This document shows positions 43,799 through 52,760 of a DNA stretch of 64,000 nt, piece by piece (the first letter of the stretch is position 1; every line of letters begins with the position of its first letter). This DNA comes from Haloimpatiens sp042688525. GTDB lineage: Bacteria; Bacillota; Clostridia; Clostridiales; Clostridiaceae. The notes beneath the pieces were generated by a model. The model worked only from the letters and a program-made list of their open reading frames with translations. It made no database searches and was not told the origin of the DNA. Location of the stretch: contig NZ_JBHWAB010000001.1 of the NCBI RefSeq assembly GCF_042688525.2, forward strand, positions 2,232,001 through 2,296,000, in the 5' to 3' direction. Position numbers and translations under genes: made by a program.

Positions 43799-45124
43799 CT
43801 ATAAAAGATCTGGAGGTATATTAATTCCTTTTTCTTTTAATTTTTTAACGAATTTAGGCATAATTCCTGTAGATACAAATTCTCCTTTCACCTTTCCTTT
43901 ACTATCCAACCCTTTTTGCTCAAGCTTAAATATATCTTGAAGAATAATTACATCACCTTCCATACCTTGAACTTCTGTTACATGTGTAATTTTTCTACTA
44001 CCATCCATAAGTCTTGATTGTTGGATAATTAAATCAATAGCTGATGCTATCTGATCTCTAATAGCTTTTATAGGTAAATTCATACCAGACATAAGTACCA
44101 TCGTTTCTAGTCTTGCTAACATATCTCTTGGAGTATTAGCATGACCTGTTGTAAGTGAACCATCGTGTCCTGTATTCATAGCTTGGAGCATATCTAAAGC
44201 TTCTCCTGAACGAACTTCACCAACTATTATTCTATCAGGACGCATTCTTAAGCTATTTTTAACCAAATCTCTTATAGTAATTTGTCCTTTTCCCTCTACA
44301 TTAGCTGGTCTTGTTTCTAATCTAACTACATGCTCTTGTGAAAGTTGAAGTTCCGCTGCATCTTCAATTGTAACTATACGTTCTTCATTTGGTATAAATG
44401 AAGATAATACATTTAGTGTTGTTGTTTTTCCACTTCCAGTACCTCCCGAAACAACAACATTAAGTCTTCCTTCAACACAGTATTTAATAAGTTCTGCCAT
44501 TTTACGATTCATAGTACCAAAGTTTATAAGATCATTTACTTTAAAAGGATCCTCTGAAAACTTTCTTATAGTAATTGATGGTCCATCTATTGCTAACGGT
44601 GGAATAATAGCATTAACTCTAGAGCCATTAGGAAGTCTTGCATCTACCATTGGTGAACTTTCGTCTATTCTTCTACCAATGGGAGCTACAATTTTTTTAA
44701 TTACGTGAAGCACATGATTGTCATTTTTAAATTTAGCATCTGTCAATTGTAATTTTCCTTTTTTCTCTACATATACATGTTTAGGTCCATTAACCATAAT
44801 CTCTGTAATTTTACTATCTGTAAGTAATCCTGTAATAGGTCCAAATCCAATAATCTCATCTAATAATTCTTCTTTTACTTTACTTTTTTGATTGTTGGTC
44901 ATATTCAAAGATTCTTTCTCAATATGTTTAGTTAGAATAAAGTTGATTTCTTGTTTTAATTCCTCATTTTGTTCTGATATCTCATTAAAATCTATATCTA
45001 ATTCTTCAATGACTCTATTTTGAATTTTAAGCTTTAATTCAAAATAAGGGTCTTCTTCTTTTTCATTAAATTTATTAGATTTTTTTTCCACATTAATTTC
45101 TTCTAATCTTTTTATTAGAGACAT
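43799..45124 (-). CDS. tadA: Tad pilus ATPase TadA/CpaF
   Basis: Secretion ATPase of the GspE/VirB11 superfamily, 441 residues. Walker A SGGTGSGKTTTLNVLSS is near residue 230. Next come the acidic Walker B region (RIVTIEDAAELQL) and the His box (MNTGHDGSLTTGHANTPRD). An N-terminal coiled region covers ~1-80. It powers Flp pilin assembly. The ATG at 45124 follows GAGGTGATAAC; its ribosome binding site overlaps the tadZ stop. Confidence 0.95.
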   Translation of the reverse strand: MSLIKRLEEINVEKKSNKFNEKEEDPYFELKLKIQNRVIEELDIDFNEISEQNEELKQEINFILTKHIEKESLNMTNNQKSKVKEELLDEIIGFGPITGLLTDSKITEIMVNGPKHVYVEKKGKLQLTDAKFKNDNHVLHVIKKIVAPIGRRIDESSPMVDARLPNGSRVNAIIPPLAIDGPSITIRKFSEDPFKVNDLINFGTMNRKMAELIKYCVEGRLNVVVSGGTGSGKTTTLNVLSSFIPNEERIVTIEDAAELQLSQEHVVRLETRPANVEGKGQITIRDLVKNSLRMRPDRIIVGEVRSGEALDMLQAMNTGHDGSLTTGHANTPRDMLARLETMVLMSGMNLPIKAIRDQIASAIDLIIQQSRLMDGSRKITHVTEVQGMEGDVIILQDIFKLEQKGLDSKGKVKGEFVSTGIMPKFVKKLKEKGINIPPDLL

Positions 45125-45134
45125 GTTATCACCT

Positions 45135-46286
45135 CTATTCAACTAATTTCTTACACATACTTTTAATGGCTTTTGCTACTTTAGATTTATAATATCTATG
45201 ATTGTCACAAAATGGTTGTCCACTATTCACTGAAATACTAACTATTTTCTGATCTTCTGGAATCATAGCAAATATTTTATTAGTAAATACATCTTTCACT
45301 TCTGATTTACTTATTCCATAATTTTGAGTAAATTTATTTATAACAAGCTTTACCTTGCTTTTATCATATCCTAGTGATTCCATAACTTGCAAACCTAATT
45401 TAGTATTTTTAAGAGAAACAATTTCCATAGTAGATACAAATAAAATTACTTCTGAATAATCTAAAATATAAAGATTATTATTATCAAAATTAATACCTGT
45501 ATCAATAATAATCACATCATAATAATTTTCAAAATTTTTTATTATTTTTTCAACACTATCTCTATTTATATATTCTGATGCTTCTGGATTTAAAGGTGCA
45601 AAAAGTATATCTAGATTTTCATTATATTTATATAAATAGTTTTTCATATTTTCATAAGAATCTACTTGTCCATCGTCTACTGCATTAAAAATAGTTTTTT
45701 GATTATACTGATTTACCAACATAGAAATATCTCCAAATAGCAAATCCATGTCTAATAGAAGTGTTTTTTTACTATCTTCTTTACTTAAAGTAATTGCACT
45801 ATTAAGTGCTAAAACTGATTTTCCTACACCTCCCTTAGAGCTAAAATATGATATGATTTTTGCTTTACTTCTTTCTTCCTGTTTTATTAGTAAACTTACT
45901 TGTCTTTCTCTATATTTTTTATAAGTTGCTGTAATAGTACTAATTAACGCATCATAATTGAAAGGTTTAATAATATATTCTTTAGCTCCATAAAACATAG
46001 CTTTTTTTAAATATTCTGTCTCTCCTTGAACAGACATAATAATAACATTTACATATGGAAACTCATTAGTGATTTTTTCTGTAGCTTCTAATCCATTTAA
46101 TATAGGCATGTTAATGTCCATCAATATTATATCTGGATTTACCTTAGGAATTAGTCTGATAACTTCTTCTCCATTACTGGCTTCCCCTACAACTTCAAAA
46201 AGTTTTTTCTCTAAATTTAATATTTTTTTTATTACATTTCTTGTTTCCTCAATATCATCTGCAATTAATATTTTAATTTTATCCAT
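45135..46286 (-). CDS. Receiver-TadZ/CpaE fusion protein (MinD-like ATPase)
   Basis: 383 residues. Residues 1-120 form a response-regulator receiver domain with phospho-acceptor Asp57 (IILMDINMP) and Lys near 107 (YIIKPF). Residues ~140-383 are a MinD/ParA-type ATPase with the deviant Walker A SKGGVGKS. TadZ positions the Tad machine at a cell pole. Unlike many CpaE proteins, whose receiver is degenerate, the acidic pocket and Asp are intact, so phosphorylation is possible. The start is ATG with AGGGGTGAT upstream. Confidence 0.88.
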   Translation of the reverse strand: MDKIKILIADDIEETRNVIKKILNLEKKLFEVVGEASNGEEVIRLIPKVNPDIILMDINMPILNGLEATEKITNEFPYVNVIIMSVQGETEYLKKAMFYGAKEYIIKPFNYDALISTITATYKKYRERQVSLLIKQEERSKAKIISYFSSKGGVGKSVLALNSAITLSKEDSKKTLLLDMDLLFGDISMLVNQYNQKTIFNAVDDGQVDSYENMKNYLYKYNENLDILFAPLNPEASEYINRDSVEKIIKNFENYYDVIIIDTGINFDNNNLYILDYSEVILFVSTMEIVSLKNTKLGLQVMESLGYDKSKVKLVINKFTQNYGISKSEVKDVFTNKIFAMIPEDQKIVSISVNSGQPFCDNHRYYKSKVAKAIKSMCKKLVE

Positions 46287-46296
46287 ATCATCACCC

Positions 46297-47268
46297 CTAA
46301 TAATCTAATACAGGGATTTTAATTATTGTTCCAGTTATAATTATATTTTCATTTTGCATATTATTTGCTTCCTTTATTAATGAATATTTTTTAGAATCTC
46401 CATAAAAAGCTTTACTAATTTTCCTCAACGTATCTCCTCTTTTTACTGTATAGACAACATATTTGTCACTTTTTTCTTCACTTCTTGTATTTTTTTTATC
46501 CTCTTGTACAGTTTGTTTTTCTACCTTCTCTACTATTAATTCTTCCCAGGTAGCACCTTTAGTTTGTGTACTTTTTTCATTTGTTATTGGTCTAAGAACT
46601 AATTTCAAATTACCAATACGCTCTGCCAATACTAAATTTTCTATTTTAGAAATTGGTACAGATAGTGTTACTAAAAAATTTGTTGCCACTTTTTCCGCTT
46701 CTTTTGATCTATCATCTTTTAATTTTTCTTCCCTATTTAGTTGCTTGTCTACAGCTAGTAATTTAACGTTCTCCAATACTATTTTTGATAAATCTGGTCT
46801 AACTACAGAATTTCCTTCTTTTTTTTCAGGTAAATATACAATAATATCTACAAAATCTCCTGGTTTTATTAAATCTGAAACTGCTGAACTTCCTGTAACA
46901 TTAATAGAAATTGCTCTATGATTATTATCTATTTTTAAACTAAGTTCATTTTCATTTTTACTTATTAATTTACTATTATGAAATCCTTGATTTTTTAATA
47001 TAGTCTCTTTTGGATATTTCCCAATTATGTCAGAAACATTTTTGATATAACTATCAAATATCGAATTATCTACTATTTCAACTTCTTTTATCATTTTATA
47101 TTCTATACGGGTTCTTGGAGGTATTGTTTCTGCTGCCACTAAAATTGTTGATTTTTGAATAGTTTCTTTTTTATTTCCTAAAGATTGTAAATACATAAAA
47201 ACAGCCCCTGCAGCTAAAACTGCTATAATAAATGATACTGCTATTAATTTCACTCCAATATTTTTCAT
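46297..47268 (-). CDS. cpaB: CpaB/RcpC pilus assembly protein with C-terminal LysM
   Basis: 323 residues. One N-terminal membrane helix (~5-25) is followed by an SAF domain (~40-105, VAAETIPPRTRIEYKMI) and the RcpC/CpaB domain (~115-235, ALSINVTGSSAVSDLIKPGDFVDIIVYLP-like). A Lys/Glu-rich linker leads to a LysM domain at ~272-321 (YVVYTVKRGDTLRKISKAFYG). The LysM should bind peptidoglycan outside the membrane. The start is ATG with AGAGGTG upstream. In diderms RcpC works with the outer-membrane secretin, which is absent here. Confidence 0.88.
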   Translation of the reverse strand: MKNIGVKLIAVSFIIAVLAAGAVFMYLQSLGNKKETIQKSTILVAAETIPPRTRIEYKMIKEVEIVDNSIFDSYIKNVSDIIGKYPKETILKNQGFHNSKLISKNENELSLKIDNNHRAISINVTGSSAVSDLIKPGDFVDIIVYLPEKKEGNSVVRPDLSKIVLENVKLLAVDKQLNREEKLKDDRSKEAEKVATNFLVTLSVPISKIENLVLAERIGNLKLVLRPITNEKSTQTKGATWEELIVEKVEKQTVQEDKKNTRSEEKSDKYVVYTVKRGDTLRKISKAFYGDSKKYSLIKEANNMQNENIIITGTIIKIPVLDY

Positions 47269-47278
47269 ATTAACACCT

Positions 47279-48181
47279 CTATTTTACTAATTTTGCACCA
47301 TATACACCTGTATCAGCTAAATTCATATCAATAGAAGCATTGGCAACATGTTTAACAAACCGTGCATTGATTTCTATTTTACCTGATTTTTGAATTATAT
47401 CTTCTACATAAAACATTCCAAAGCCTATTACTAATAATTCTCCTCTCCCATTAGGTTCTAATGTTGCAACTAATGGTACTGTCCATAATCTCATAGAATT
47501 TCTTGTATAGTTATAAAATGTACTACTATCAGAATTAATGTAATCTTTAATAGCATTAGCAGCTCCTGCCATGTTACCTGTTTCAGTAGGGATAAAATCT
47601 CCTACTGATATTGTTCCACTATATCCATAAAGTGCATTTGACTCAAATACACTTGCCCCTGTTCCACCAAGGGCAATTGCACCATAATTTCCATTATATC
47701 CATCTCCAGCCTCTTGTTTAATCGTTATCAAATTCCCATAAGAGTAATCAAAGACCTCTACCGCAAATGGGCGTATACCACCTCTTACTGATTTTGCAGA
47801 ACCAATAATAGCTTTTGATGTTACATTTAAATTTTTACTATAAATTCCTATTATAGGAGCAAATAAGTGTTCAACATTTTTAATTGCATCTATCTGAATG
47901 CTTTTATTATCAATACCAATAGTTATTGAAGCCATACTTGGATCTACATTATTCTTTTGTAAATATTCTTCTGCTATATTTATTGCTTTTAATTCGCCAT
48001 TAGGTAATTCAAGTGCAGCTGCTAAAACTGCTGAATCCACAGCATTAGATAATTTTGTTTTTTCTGCATAAATCATTCCAATATCTACTACATAAGCTGT
48101 AAAACCCAACAAAGCTGTAAATAGTATACTTAAGATTATAGTAATACTCCCTTTATTATTTAATTTTTTCATAACATTCAT
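47279..48181 (-). CDS. tadG: TadG-like pilus assembly protein
   Basis: About 300 residues. The N-terminus has KKLNNKGSITIILSILFTALLGFTAYVVDIG, the Tad N-terminal pseudopilin-like helix, with SNAVDSAVLAAALELP next. The rest is an extracellular beta-rich region including a Tad-associated segment (GDGYNGNYGAIALGGTG). TadG members are minor pilus or anchoring proteins. The start is uncertain among 48184 (GTG), 48181 (ATG) and 48172 (ATG); it overlaps or abuts the tadE stop. Confidence 0.85.
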   Translation of the reverse strand: MNVMKKLNNKGSITIILSILFTALLGFTAYVVDIGMIYAEKTKLSNAVDSAVLAAALELPNGELKAINIAEEYLQKNNVDPSMASITIGIDNKSIQIDAIKNVEHLFAPIIGIYSKNLNVTSKAIIGSAKSVRGGIRPFAVEVFDYSYGNLITIKQEAGDGYNGNYGAIALGGTGASVFESNALYGYSGTISVGDFIPTETGNMAGAANAIKDYINSDSSTFYNYTRNSMRLWTVPLVATLEPNGRGELLVIGFGMFYVEDIIQKSGKIEINARFVKHVANASIDMNLADTGVYGAKLVK

Positions 48182-48184
48182 CAC

Positions 48185-48574
48185 TCACTCTATCCTCATT
48201 GATGTTTGAGCATTTAACACTACTGTATCATCTATTATTCCACTTATAATAGGAACAATAGTATGATAAGTGTAATTCAATGTTACAGTAAGTGTCTCTC
48301 CTGATGTCCTACTTGTTTCATTCGGAGTTATAATTATTGTTAAATTTTGACTTTCCAAATTAGGAGAAGCAGCTAGCACAAGGTTCTGTATTTCAACGTC
48401 TGAAGTTCCTACGATTCCAGCCCGCGCACCTTCTCTAGCTGCATTATTAATGGTAAGATATGCATTAAATATCATTCCAAATTCTGCAATGGCCATAACA
48501 ACTAATAAAATCAACGGAAATATTATTGCAAATTCCACCAATGATTGACCATTTTTATTTTTTAGTAATCTCAT
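48185..48574 (-). CDS. tadE: TadE-like minor pseudopilin
   Basis: 129 residues with the TadE signature NKNGQSLVEFAIIFPLILLVVMAIAEFG at 6-33: a prepilin-like G-Q-S-x-V-E-F site, then the hydrophobic helix. The consensus NAAREGARAG follows. It is probably processed by the prepilin peptidase at 50979. The ATG at 48574 follows GGGGTGG; a GTG three codons earlier would lie in that site. Confidence 0.9.
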   Translation of the reverse strand: MRLLKNKNGQSLVEFAIIFPLILLVVMAIAEFGMIFNAYLTINNAAREGARAGIVGTSDVEIQNLVLAASPNLESQNLTIIITPNETSRTSGETLTVTLNYTYHTIVPIISGIIDDTVVLNAQTSMRIE

Positions 48575-48618
48575 AGTTGCCACCCCATGTATGAAGTTTA
48601 AAATATAGATTAAGAGTA

Positions 48619-48792
48619 TTAAAGTGCATTAATTATTTCCTGAAATTTTGCTGCAATTGCTGGTCCTAATAATACTAAAACTGCAATAACTACTACTGCA
48701 ATAAGTCCTATTAATAATGCGTATTCAACCATACCTTGTCCTTGTTTTCTTTTTAAAATCGATAGTGCATAATTTTTGAAATTACTTAACAT
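48619..48792 (-). CDS. flp: Flp-family type IVb pilin
   Basis: A 57-residue major pilin precursor. A short basic leader ends KRKQG; the processing motif is G/QGMVEY (cleavage after Gly18). A hydrophobic helix (ALLIGLIAVVVIAVLVLLG) follows, then a short tail. The ATG at 48792 has GGGGAGGATG upstream. It is the first gene of the tad operon; the major pilin is usually first and most highly expressed. No second flp copy was seen. Confidence 0.93.
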   Translation of the reverse strand: MLSNFKNYALSILKRKQGQGMVEYALLIGLIAVVVIAVLVLLGPAIAAKFQEIINAL

Positions 48793-48900
48793 ACTTACAT
48801 CCTCCCCTAAATTAATTTTTTTACTTATTATAATTATAATGCACTATATACACATTAAAACAGATTATAAACGTCACATTTTCTAGGTAAAAAAGTCACA

Positions 48901-48928
48901 AAAAATAGGGACTACAGTCCCTATTTTT
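48901..48928 (-). terminator. Terminator of the DegS/DegU-like pair
   Basis: AAAAATAGGGA and TCCCTATTTTT pair around CTACAG. The stop codon of the regulator gene lies inside the stem. It separates the regulators from the flp promoter region. Confidence 0.88.
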
Positions 48929-49601
48929 TAACTTTAAATCTTGCTTTATAATATATATCTATGTCATTTTCTATTCCAATTATTGCAGCCTTAACCCTAT
49001 CGTTTACATTTATTTTTCTAAATAAACTTGTTATATAGTTCTTTACTGTTTTTTCTGATAAATATAACTTTTCCCCAATTTCCTTATTACTTAACCCTTT
49101 ACATATATTCATTAAAACTTCAACTTCTCTTTGAGATAAATTATCTAAAATGCTAGTCTTAATCGTACGATTATCTTTTATATTTGAAAAAAGAATAGAA
49201 ACCAAAGATTTATCAATATACTTATCACCATAATATACAGTCCTAATAGCATCTACAATTTCCATACTTGCAGAATCTTTAAGTACATATCCATCAGCCC
49301 CAATATCTATTGCCTTATGTATAAACTTTTTATCACTTTCCACAGTAAGCATAATAGCTTTAATACTATCGTTCTGCTTTTTTACTTTTTCAAGTACTTC
49401 AATACCACTTATAAATGGCATATTCACATCCAATAATACCACATCACTATTATATTTTCTTAACATTTTAAGTGTTTCTTTACCATCTTTAGCTTCACCA
49501 GTGATAACCAAATCTTCTTCAAAACTAATAATTCTTTTCAACCCCTGTCTAATAAGATCATGATCATCTGCAACCAAAACTTTAATTTCCTCTTTTTTCA
49601 T
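48921..49601 (-). CDS. NarL/DegU-type response regulator
   Basis: 226 residues: a receiver domain (1-~120) with phospho-acceptor Asp58 (VVLLDVNMP) and Lys106-like YVLKDS, then a LuxR-type helix-turn-helix (~150-205, LSQREVEVLMNICKGLSNKEIGEKL). It overlaps its kinase gene by 20 bases, so the two are coupled. It lies directly upstream of the flp-tad operon, which is its most likely target. The start is ATG with AGAGGTGA upstream. Confidence 0.92.
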   Translation of the reverse strand: MKKEEIKVLVADDHDLIRQGLKRIISFEEDLVITGEAKDGKETLKMLRKYNSDVVLLDVNMPFISGIEVLEKVKKQNDSIKAIMLTVESDKKFIHKAIDIGADGYVLKDSASMEIVDAIRTVYYGDKYIDKSLVSILFSNIKDNRTIKTSILDNLSQREVEVLMNICKGLSNKEIGEKLYLSEKTVKNYITSLFRKINVNDRVKAAIIGIENDIDIYYKARFKVKK

Positions 49602-50763
49602 CTTTAATCACCTCTCTATTAACAGGAAGTTTAACATTATACACTGTACCTACTCCCTTTGAGGATTCAATATTAATTTCTCCTTGTAATTGTTTTACTC
49701 TATCTAATATACCAATAAGTCCATATGAAGCTTCTTTGGTCTGTACCTTTTTTAAAGTTTCCTGTACATTAAAACCAATACCATCATCACATATAATAAG
49801 CCTTAAATATTTTGTACCAAAATCTAATTTTACTTCTGCATGCTTTGCCTTAGAATGTTTTTTTATATTATTAAAAACCTCCTGAACAATTCTATATACA
49901 GCTACCTGAATAATTGGTTCTACATCTGTTTTTATAGGTTTTAACCTTGATTTTATCTCAATACCACATTCTTTAGAAACAGCACTTATAGTTTCTTGAA
50001 TTGTCATGTTCAATCCTAAATCATCCAATGACATTGGTCTTAAATCAAAAATAATATTTCTAACTTCCTTTAATGCTACCTTAACATTTTCTTTTAAATC
50101 TACTAATTCCTTGATTCCTTCTTCTAAATTATTTTTAATAGTTTTTGTGCAAATATCTACTTTCATAACAACATTAGCCATATGTTGTGCTGGACCATCA
50201 TGAATATCCCTTGCTATTCTTTTTCTCTCATTTTCTTGTGCTTCTAATATTTTAATTCCTATAAGCATTTCAGAATTTTTTTCCGTATCCTCTATTATTG
50301 GAAAAATCTTTCCTTTTAAATATCCTAACGCAATACTTATTTGATTAATTATTTTATCAGCATTTTCTACGTTTTCTCCTAACTTTTTTAAAGCTATTTC
50401 CAACTTAATTTTCCTTTTTTTTAACCCTTTTTTCTCATTTTTCTTAGTACTTAATTTTATCAAAATATCTGATGCTTTTTCGTATATAGATTTAATTTGT
50501 TCTTCGCTATACATATTGAAATTTTTAGATAACTCTTCTAATTTCTTCTTCACAAGCTTATCTTCTTTTTCTAATAACTGTATTTCACTACTAACCTCAT
50601 TAATATGATTTTTAATCTTAGCCAATTCCAACTCTAAATTTTCCTGTTCACTTCTTATATTATCAACTATATTAATTATATGTTCTCTACTGAATCCAAT
50701 TTGATCTATTATTTCTTTGATTATTTTGTTAATACCAGTCATATCTAATTCTACATTATTCAT
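49582..50763 (-). CDS. DegS-like cytoplasmic sensor histidine kinase
   Basis: 393 residues with no membrane segment. Residues ~20-165 are predicted coiled coil rich in Glu and Lys. The HisKA_3 dimerisation domain follows, with the phospho-His in RKRIARDIHDGPAQH (~residue 195). The HATPase domain (~285-385) has an N box (VFNNIKKHSKA) and DGIGFNV. The layout is that of DegS, which responds to cytoplasmic signals. The start is ATG with AAGGGTGAT upstream. Confidence 0.92.
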   Translation of the reverse strand: MNNVELDMTGINKIIKEIIDQIGFSREHIINIVDNIRSEQENLELELAKIKNHINEVSSEIQLLEKEDKLVKKKLEELSKNFNMYSEEQIKSIYEKASDILIKLSTKKNEKKGLKKRKIKLEIALKKLGENVENADKIINQISIALGYLKGKIFPIIEDTEKNSEMLIGIKILEAQENERKRIARDIHDGPAQHMANVVMKVDICTKTIKNNLEEGIKELVDLKENVKVALKEVRNIIFDLRPMSLDDLGLNMTIQETISAVSKECGIEIKSRLKPIKTDVEPIIQVAVYRIVQEVFNNIKKHSKAKHAEVKLDFGTKYLRLIICDDGIGFNVQETLKKVQTKEASYGLIGILDRVKQLQGEINIESSKGVGTVYNVKLPVNREVIKDEKRGN

Positions 50764-50786
50764 TTATATCACCCTTATTTAAGTTG

Positions 50787-50931
50787 TCAACTTTCGCAGA
50801 TGAAAAATAGCCGCTATGGCAAATGATATCTTGCTTAGAAACCTATCAACTGTCCTCTATGAACTGTTAACTATTTAAGGAATATATTATTTCCCTTCGC
50901 TAAGCAGTATTTTTTTACTGGGAAAGTTAAG
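50787..50931. repeat. Dispersed palindromic element, copy E (short form)
   Basis: About 145 bases. Both ends are present (GTCAACTTTCGCAG and GGGAAAGTTAAG, with the GCAAATGATATCTTGC and TTATTTCCCTTCGC blocks), but the core is a different 45-base palindrome-like piece (TCAACTGTCCTCTATGAACT). It looks like a deletion derivative. It lies between the DegS-like kinase and the prepilin peptidase. Confidence 0.75.
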
Positions 50932-50978
50932 TGAATAATTAATAATAAAAATTTAAAAATTAAATTAAAAACTCATAA

Positions 50979-51581
50979 CTATATAAAAATTATAAAAGAA
51001 AGAAAACTTCCCAAAGATAAAAACGGACCAAAAGGAATATTGTCTTTACGCCCTTTTATTTTAAACAGTAATAGTACCATGCTAATAATAGATGCTATTA
51101 TAAAAGCAAAGCCAAGAGCCCATAATGTTTTATTTGGTCCTAAAAATGATCCAAGTGCAAACATAAGTTTAACATCGCCTCCACCTAATGCATTAGGTAT
51201 AAGTGCTAATATAAAAAGAAAACTTCCACCTAAAAGCATCCCTAAAATGGCGCTAGTAAAAGATATATCCACAATAAAAGAAAATGTAATTCCTGTTATT
51301 GATGTTACAATAACTATCTCATCTGGTATGATTTTATATTCAAAATCAATATATGAAACTATAATTAAAATGCACCCTAATATAACTGATTTAATAAATA
51401 TAATATTTAACCCTATTTTAAAAAAAGATATTAAAAATACTATTCCACAATTTAAAACTATCAATAATAAATATTTATTATTGATTTCTTTATCTTTATC
51501 TATTTTATATGAAAGCTTATTTACAATTATATTCAAAAAAAATCCTATTATTAGAGCAATTAAACTAATTATTACAACCAT
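50979..51581 (-). CDS. tadV: Prepilin peptidase (A24 family, CpaA/TadV-like)
   Basis: Membrane aspartyl protease of 200 residues with about six helices. The two catalytic aspartates are in SYIDFEYKIIPDEI and NALGGGDVKLMFALG (the GxGD motif). It lacks the N-terminal methylase domain of GspO-type enzymes. It should cleave Flp and TadE after the leader Gly. The ATG at 51581 follows AAGGAAG. It is separated from the tad operon by the regulator pair and flanked on both sides by palindromic elements. Confidence 0.9.
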   Translation of the reverse strand: MVVIISLIALIIGFFLNIIVNKLSYKIDKDKEINNKYLLLIVLNCGIVFLISFFKIGLNIIFIKSVILGCILIIVSYIDFEYKIIPDEIVIVTSITGITFSFIVDISFTSAILGMLLGGSFLFILALIPNALGGGDVKLMFALGSFLGPNKTLWALGFAFIIASIISMVLLLFKIKGRKDNIPFGPFLSLGSFLSFIIFI

Positions 51582-51613
51582 ATAATCTTCCTTTGTTACA
51601 ATTATGTATATAT

Positions 51614-51869
51614 TCAACTTTCGCAGATGAAAAACAGCCGCTACGGGAAATGATATCTTGCTCAGAAACCTTTCACTTCAGTAACAAGTTCTAAGCTTTA
51701 CTCATATTGAAAAAAGATTTTTTAATTAATATTCCGTAGGAATCAGTAATTAAAAAATAACTTTTTTCAAATTCGTAAAGCTAAGAACTTGTAAACTTTG
51801 TTCAAATGTTTCTTATGCAATATATCATTTCCCTTCGCTAGAGAGTATTTTTTTACTGTAAAAGTTGAG
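51614..51869. repeat. Dispersed palindromic element, copy F (type b core)
   Basis: About 256 bases, TCAACTTTCGCAGATG to CTGTAAAAGTTGAG. The core matches copies B and G almost base for base, including the CCGTAGGAAT loop. It lies just upstream of the prepilin peptidase gene. Confidence 0.85.
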
Positions 51870-52038
51870 TTATATACTTAAAAGAATTTTTACATATGCA
51901 TAATATGAATATAATAGTATTAGAAATATATTCTAAATATATTTTTAATCCTATTATATACAATTCCCTAAAAATATTATTATTATTAGAGAATAATAGA
52001 AAATATCAATAAACTGTTGATTTCACATATCAGTCATG

Positions 52039-52118
52039 AAAATAATGAACTACTCTCCACAAAAAACGTAAAAAACAGGGACGGTTCATTATTTTAATGC
52101 AAAAAATGAATCATGACC
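52039..52118. repeat. Imperfect nested inverted repeat (REP-like)
   Basis: AAAATAATGAAC (52039-52050) pairs with GTTCATTATTTT (52084-52095). The second arm can also pair in part with a following AAAAATGAATCATGACC. It includes GGGACGGTTCATT, a phrase that resembles clostridial REP-type sequences. It fills the middle of the 320-base gap before the sigma factor gene. Confidence 0.4.
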
Positions 52119-52138
52119 CATTATTTGCTATAATTTTT

Positions 52139-52166
52139 GTGAAAAACAAAACATTGTCTCCGTATA
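52139..52166 (+). promoter_or_regulatory. Candidate ECF-sigma promoter (autoregulatory)
   Basis: GTGAAA (52139-52144), 16 bases, then CGTATA (52161-52166), resembling ECF promoters of the TGAAAC-N16-CGT type. It lies 28 bases before the sigma factor gene, as expected for autoregulation. Confidence 0.4.
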
Positions 52167-52193
52167 TATTATTGAAAAGGAGGTTCGACATAA

Positions 52194-52760
52194 ATGAAAA
52201 TCAATGAAAATAATTTTTTAATTGAACTCAAGAAAAAAAATCCAAAAGCTCTAGAGTACACTATCTCCATTTATGCAAACTTAGTTTTTAAAGTAGTTAT
52301 AAATATATTAGGTACTAATAATATGGAAAGTGCTAAAGAATGTGTAAATGATGTGTACCTTCTTATATGGGATAAAATCAATCTTTACAATCCAGAAAAG
52401 TCTTCTTTTAAAAATTGGCTTTTAGCTATCAGTAAATATAAAGCTATTGATTTTAAAAGAAGTATTAGTAAAAATAACATAAATGTTCCTTTAGAAAATC
52501 AATTATTATATGATGAATTAAATATCGAAGATGAAATCATTACTAAAGAAAAGAAGAAGGAGTTATTTGAACTTTTAAACTCTCTAAATAAAAAAGATAA
52601 AGAAATATTTATTAGAAAATATTTTCTAGATGAAAATATTGAAAGTATAGCCAAAAGTTTAAGTTCATCAAAAGGAGCTATCTATAATAGACTATGGCGG
52701 GGAAAACATACTTTAGCTAATAAATTAAATACTCTAAAAAGCTTGGAGGTGCTAAAATGA
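52194..52760 (+). CDS. ECF-type RNA polymerase sigma factor
   Basis: 188 residues. Region 2 (~20-90) includes AKECVNDVYLLIWDKINLYNPEKSSFKNWLLAISKYKAIDFKR-like core elements. Region 4 (~120-180) has LLNSLNKKDKEIFIRKYF and a helix-turn-helix (SIAKSLSSSKGAIYNRLWRGK). The start is ATG with AAAAGGAGG upstream. The stop overlaps the next gene (ATGA), so the pair is coupled. Confidence 0.9.
   Translation: MKINENNFLIELKKKNPKALEYTISIYANLVFKVVINILGTNNMESAKECVNDVYLLIWDKINLYNPEKSSFKNWLLAISKYKAIDFKRSISKNNINVPLENQLLYDELNIEDEIITKEKKKELFELLNSLNKKDKEIFIRKYFLDENIESIAKSLSSSKGAIYNRLWRGKHTLANKLNTLKSLEVLK

Noticed and set aside
50006..50203. 65-residue plus-strand frame within the DegS-like gene
   Set aside because: Antisense to the conserved HisKA_3 region and without a ribosome binding site.
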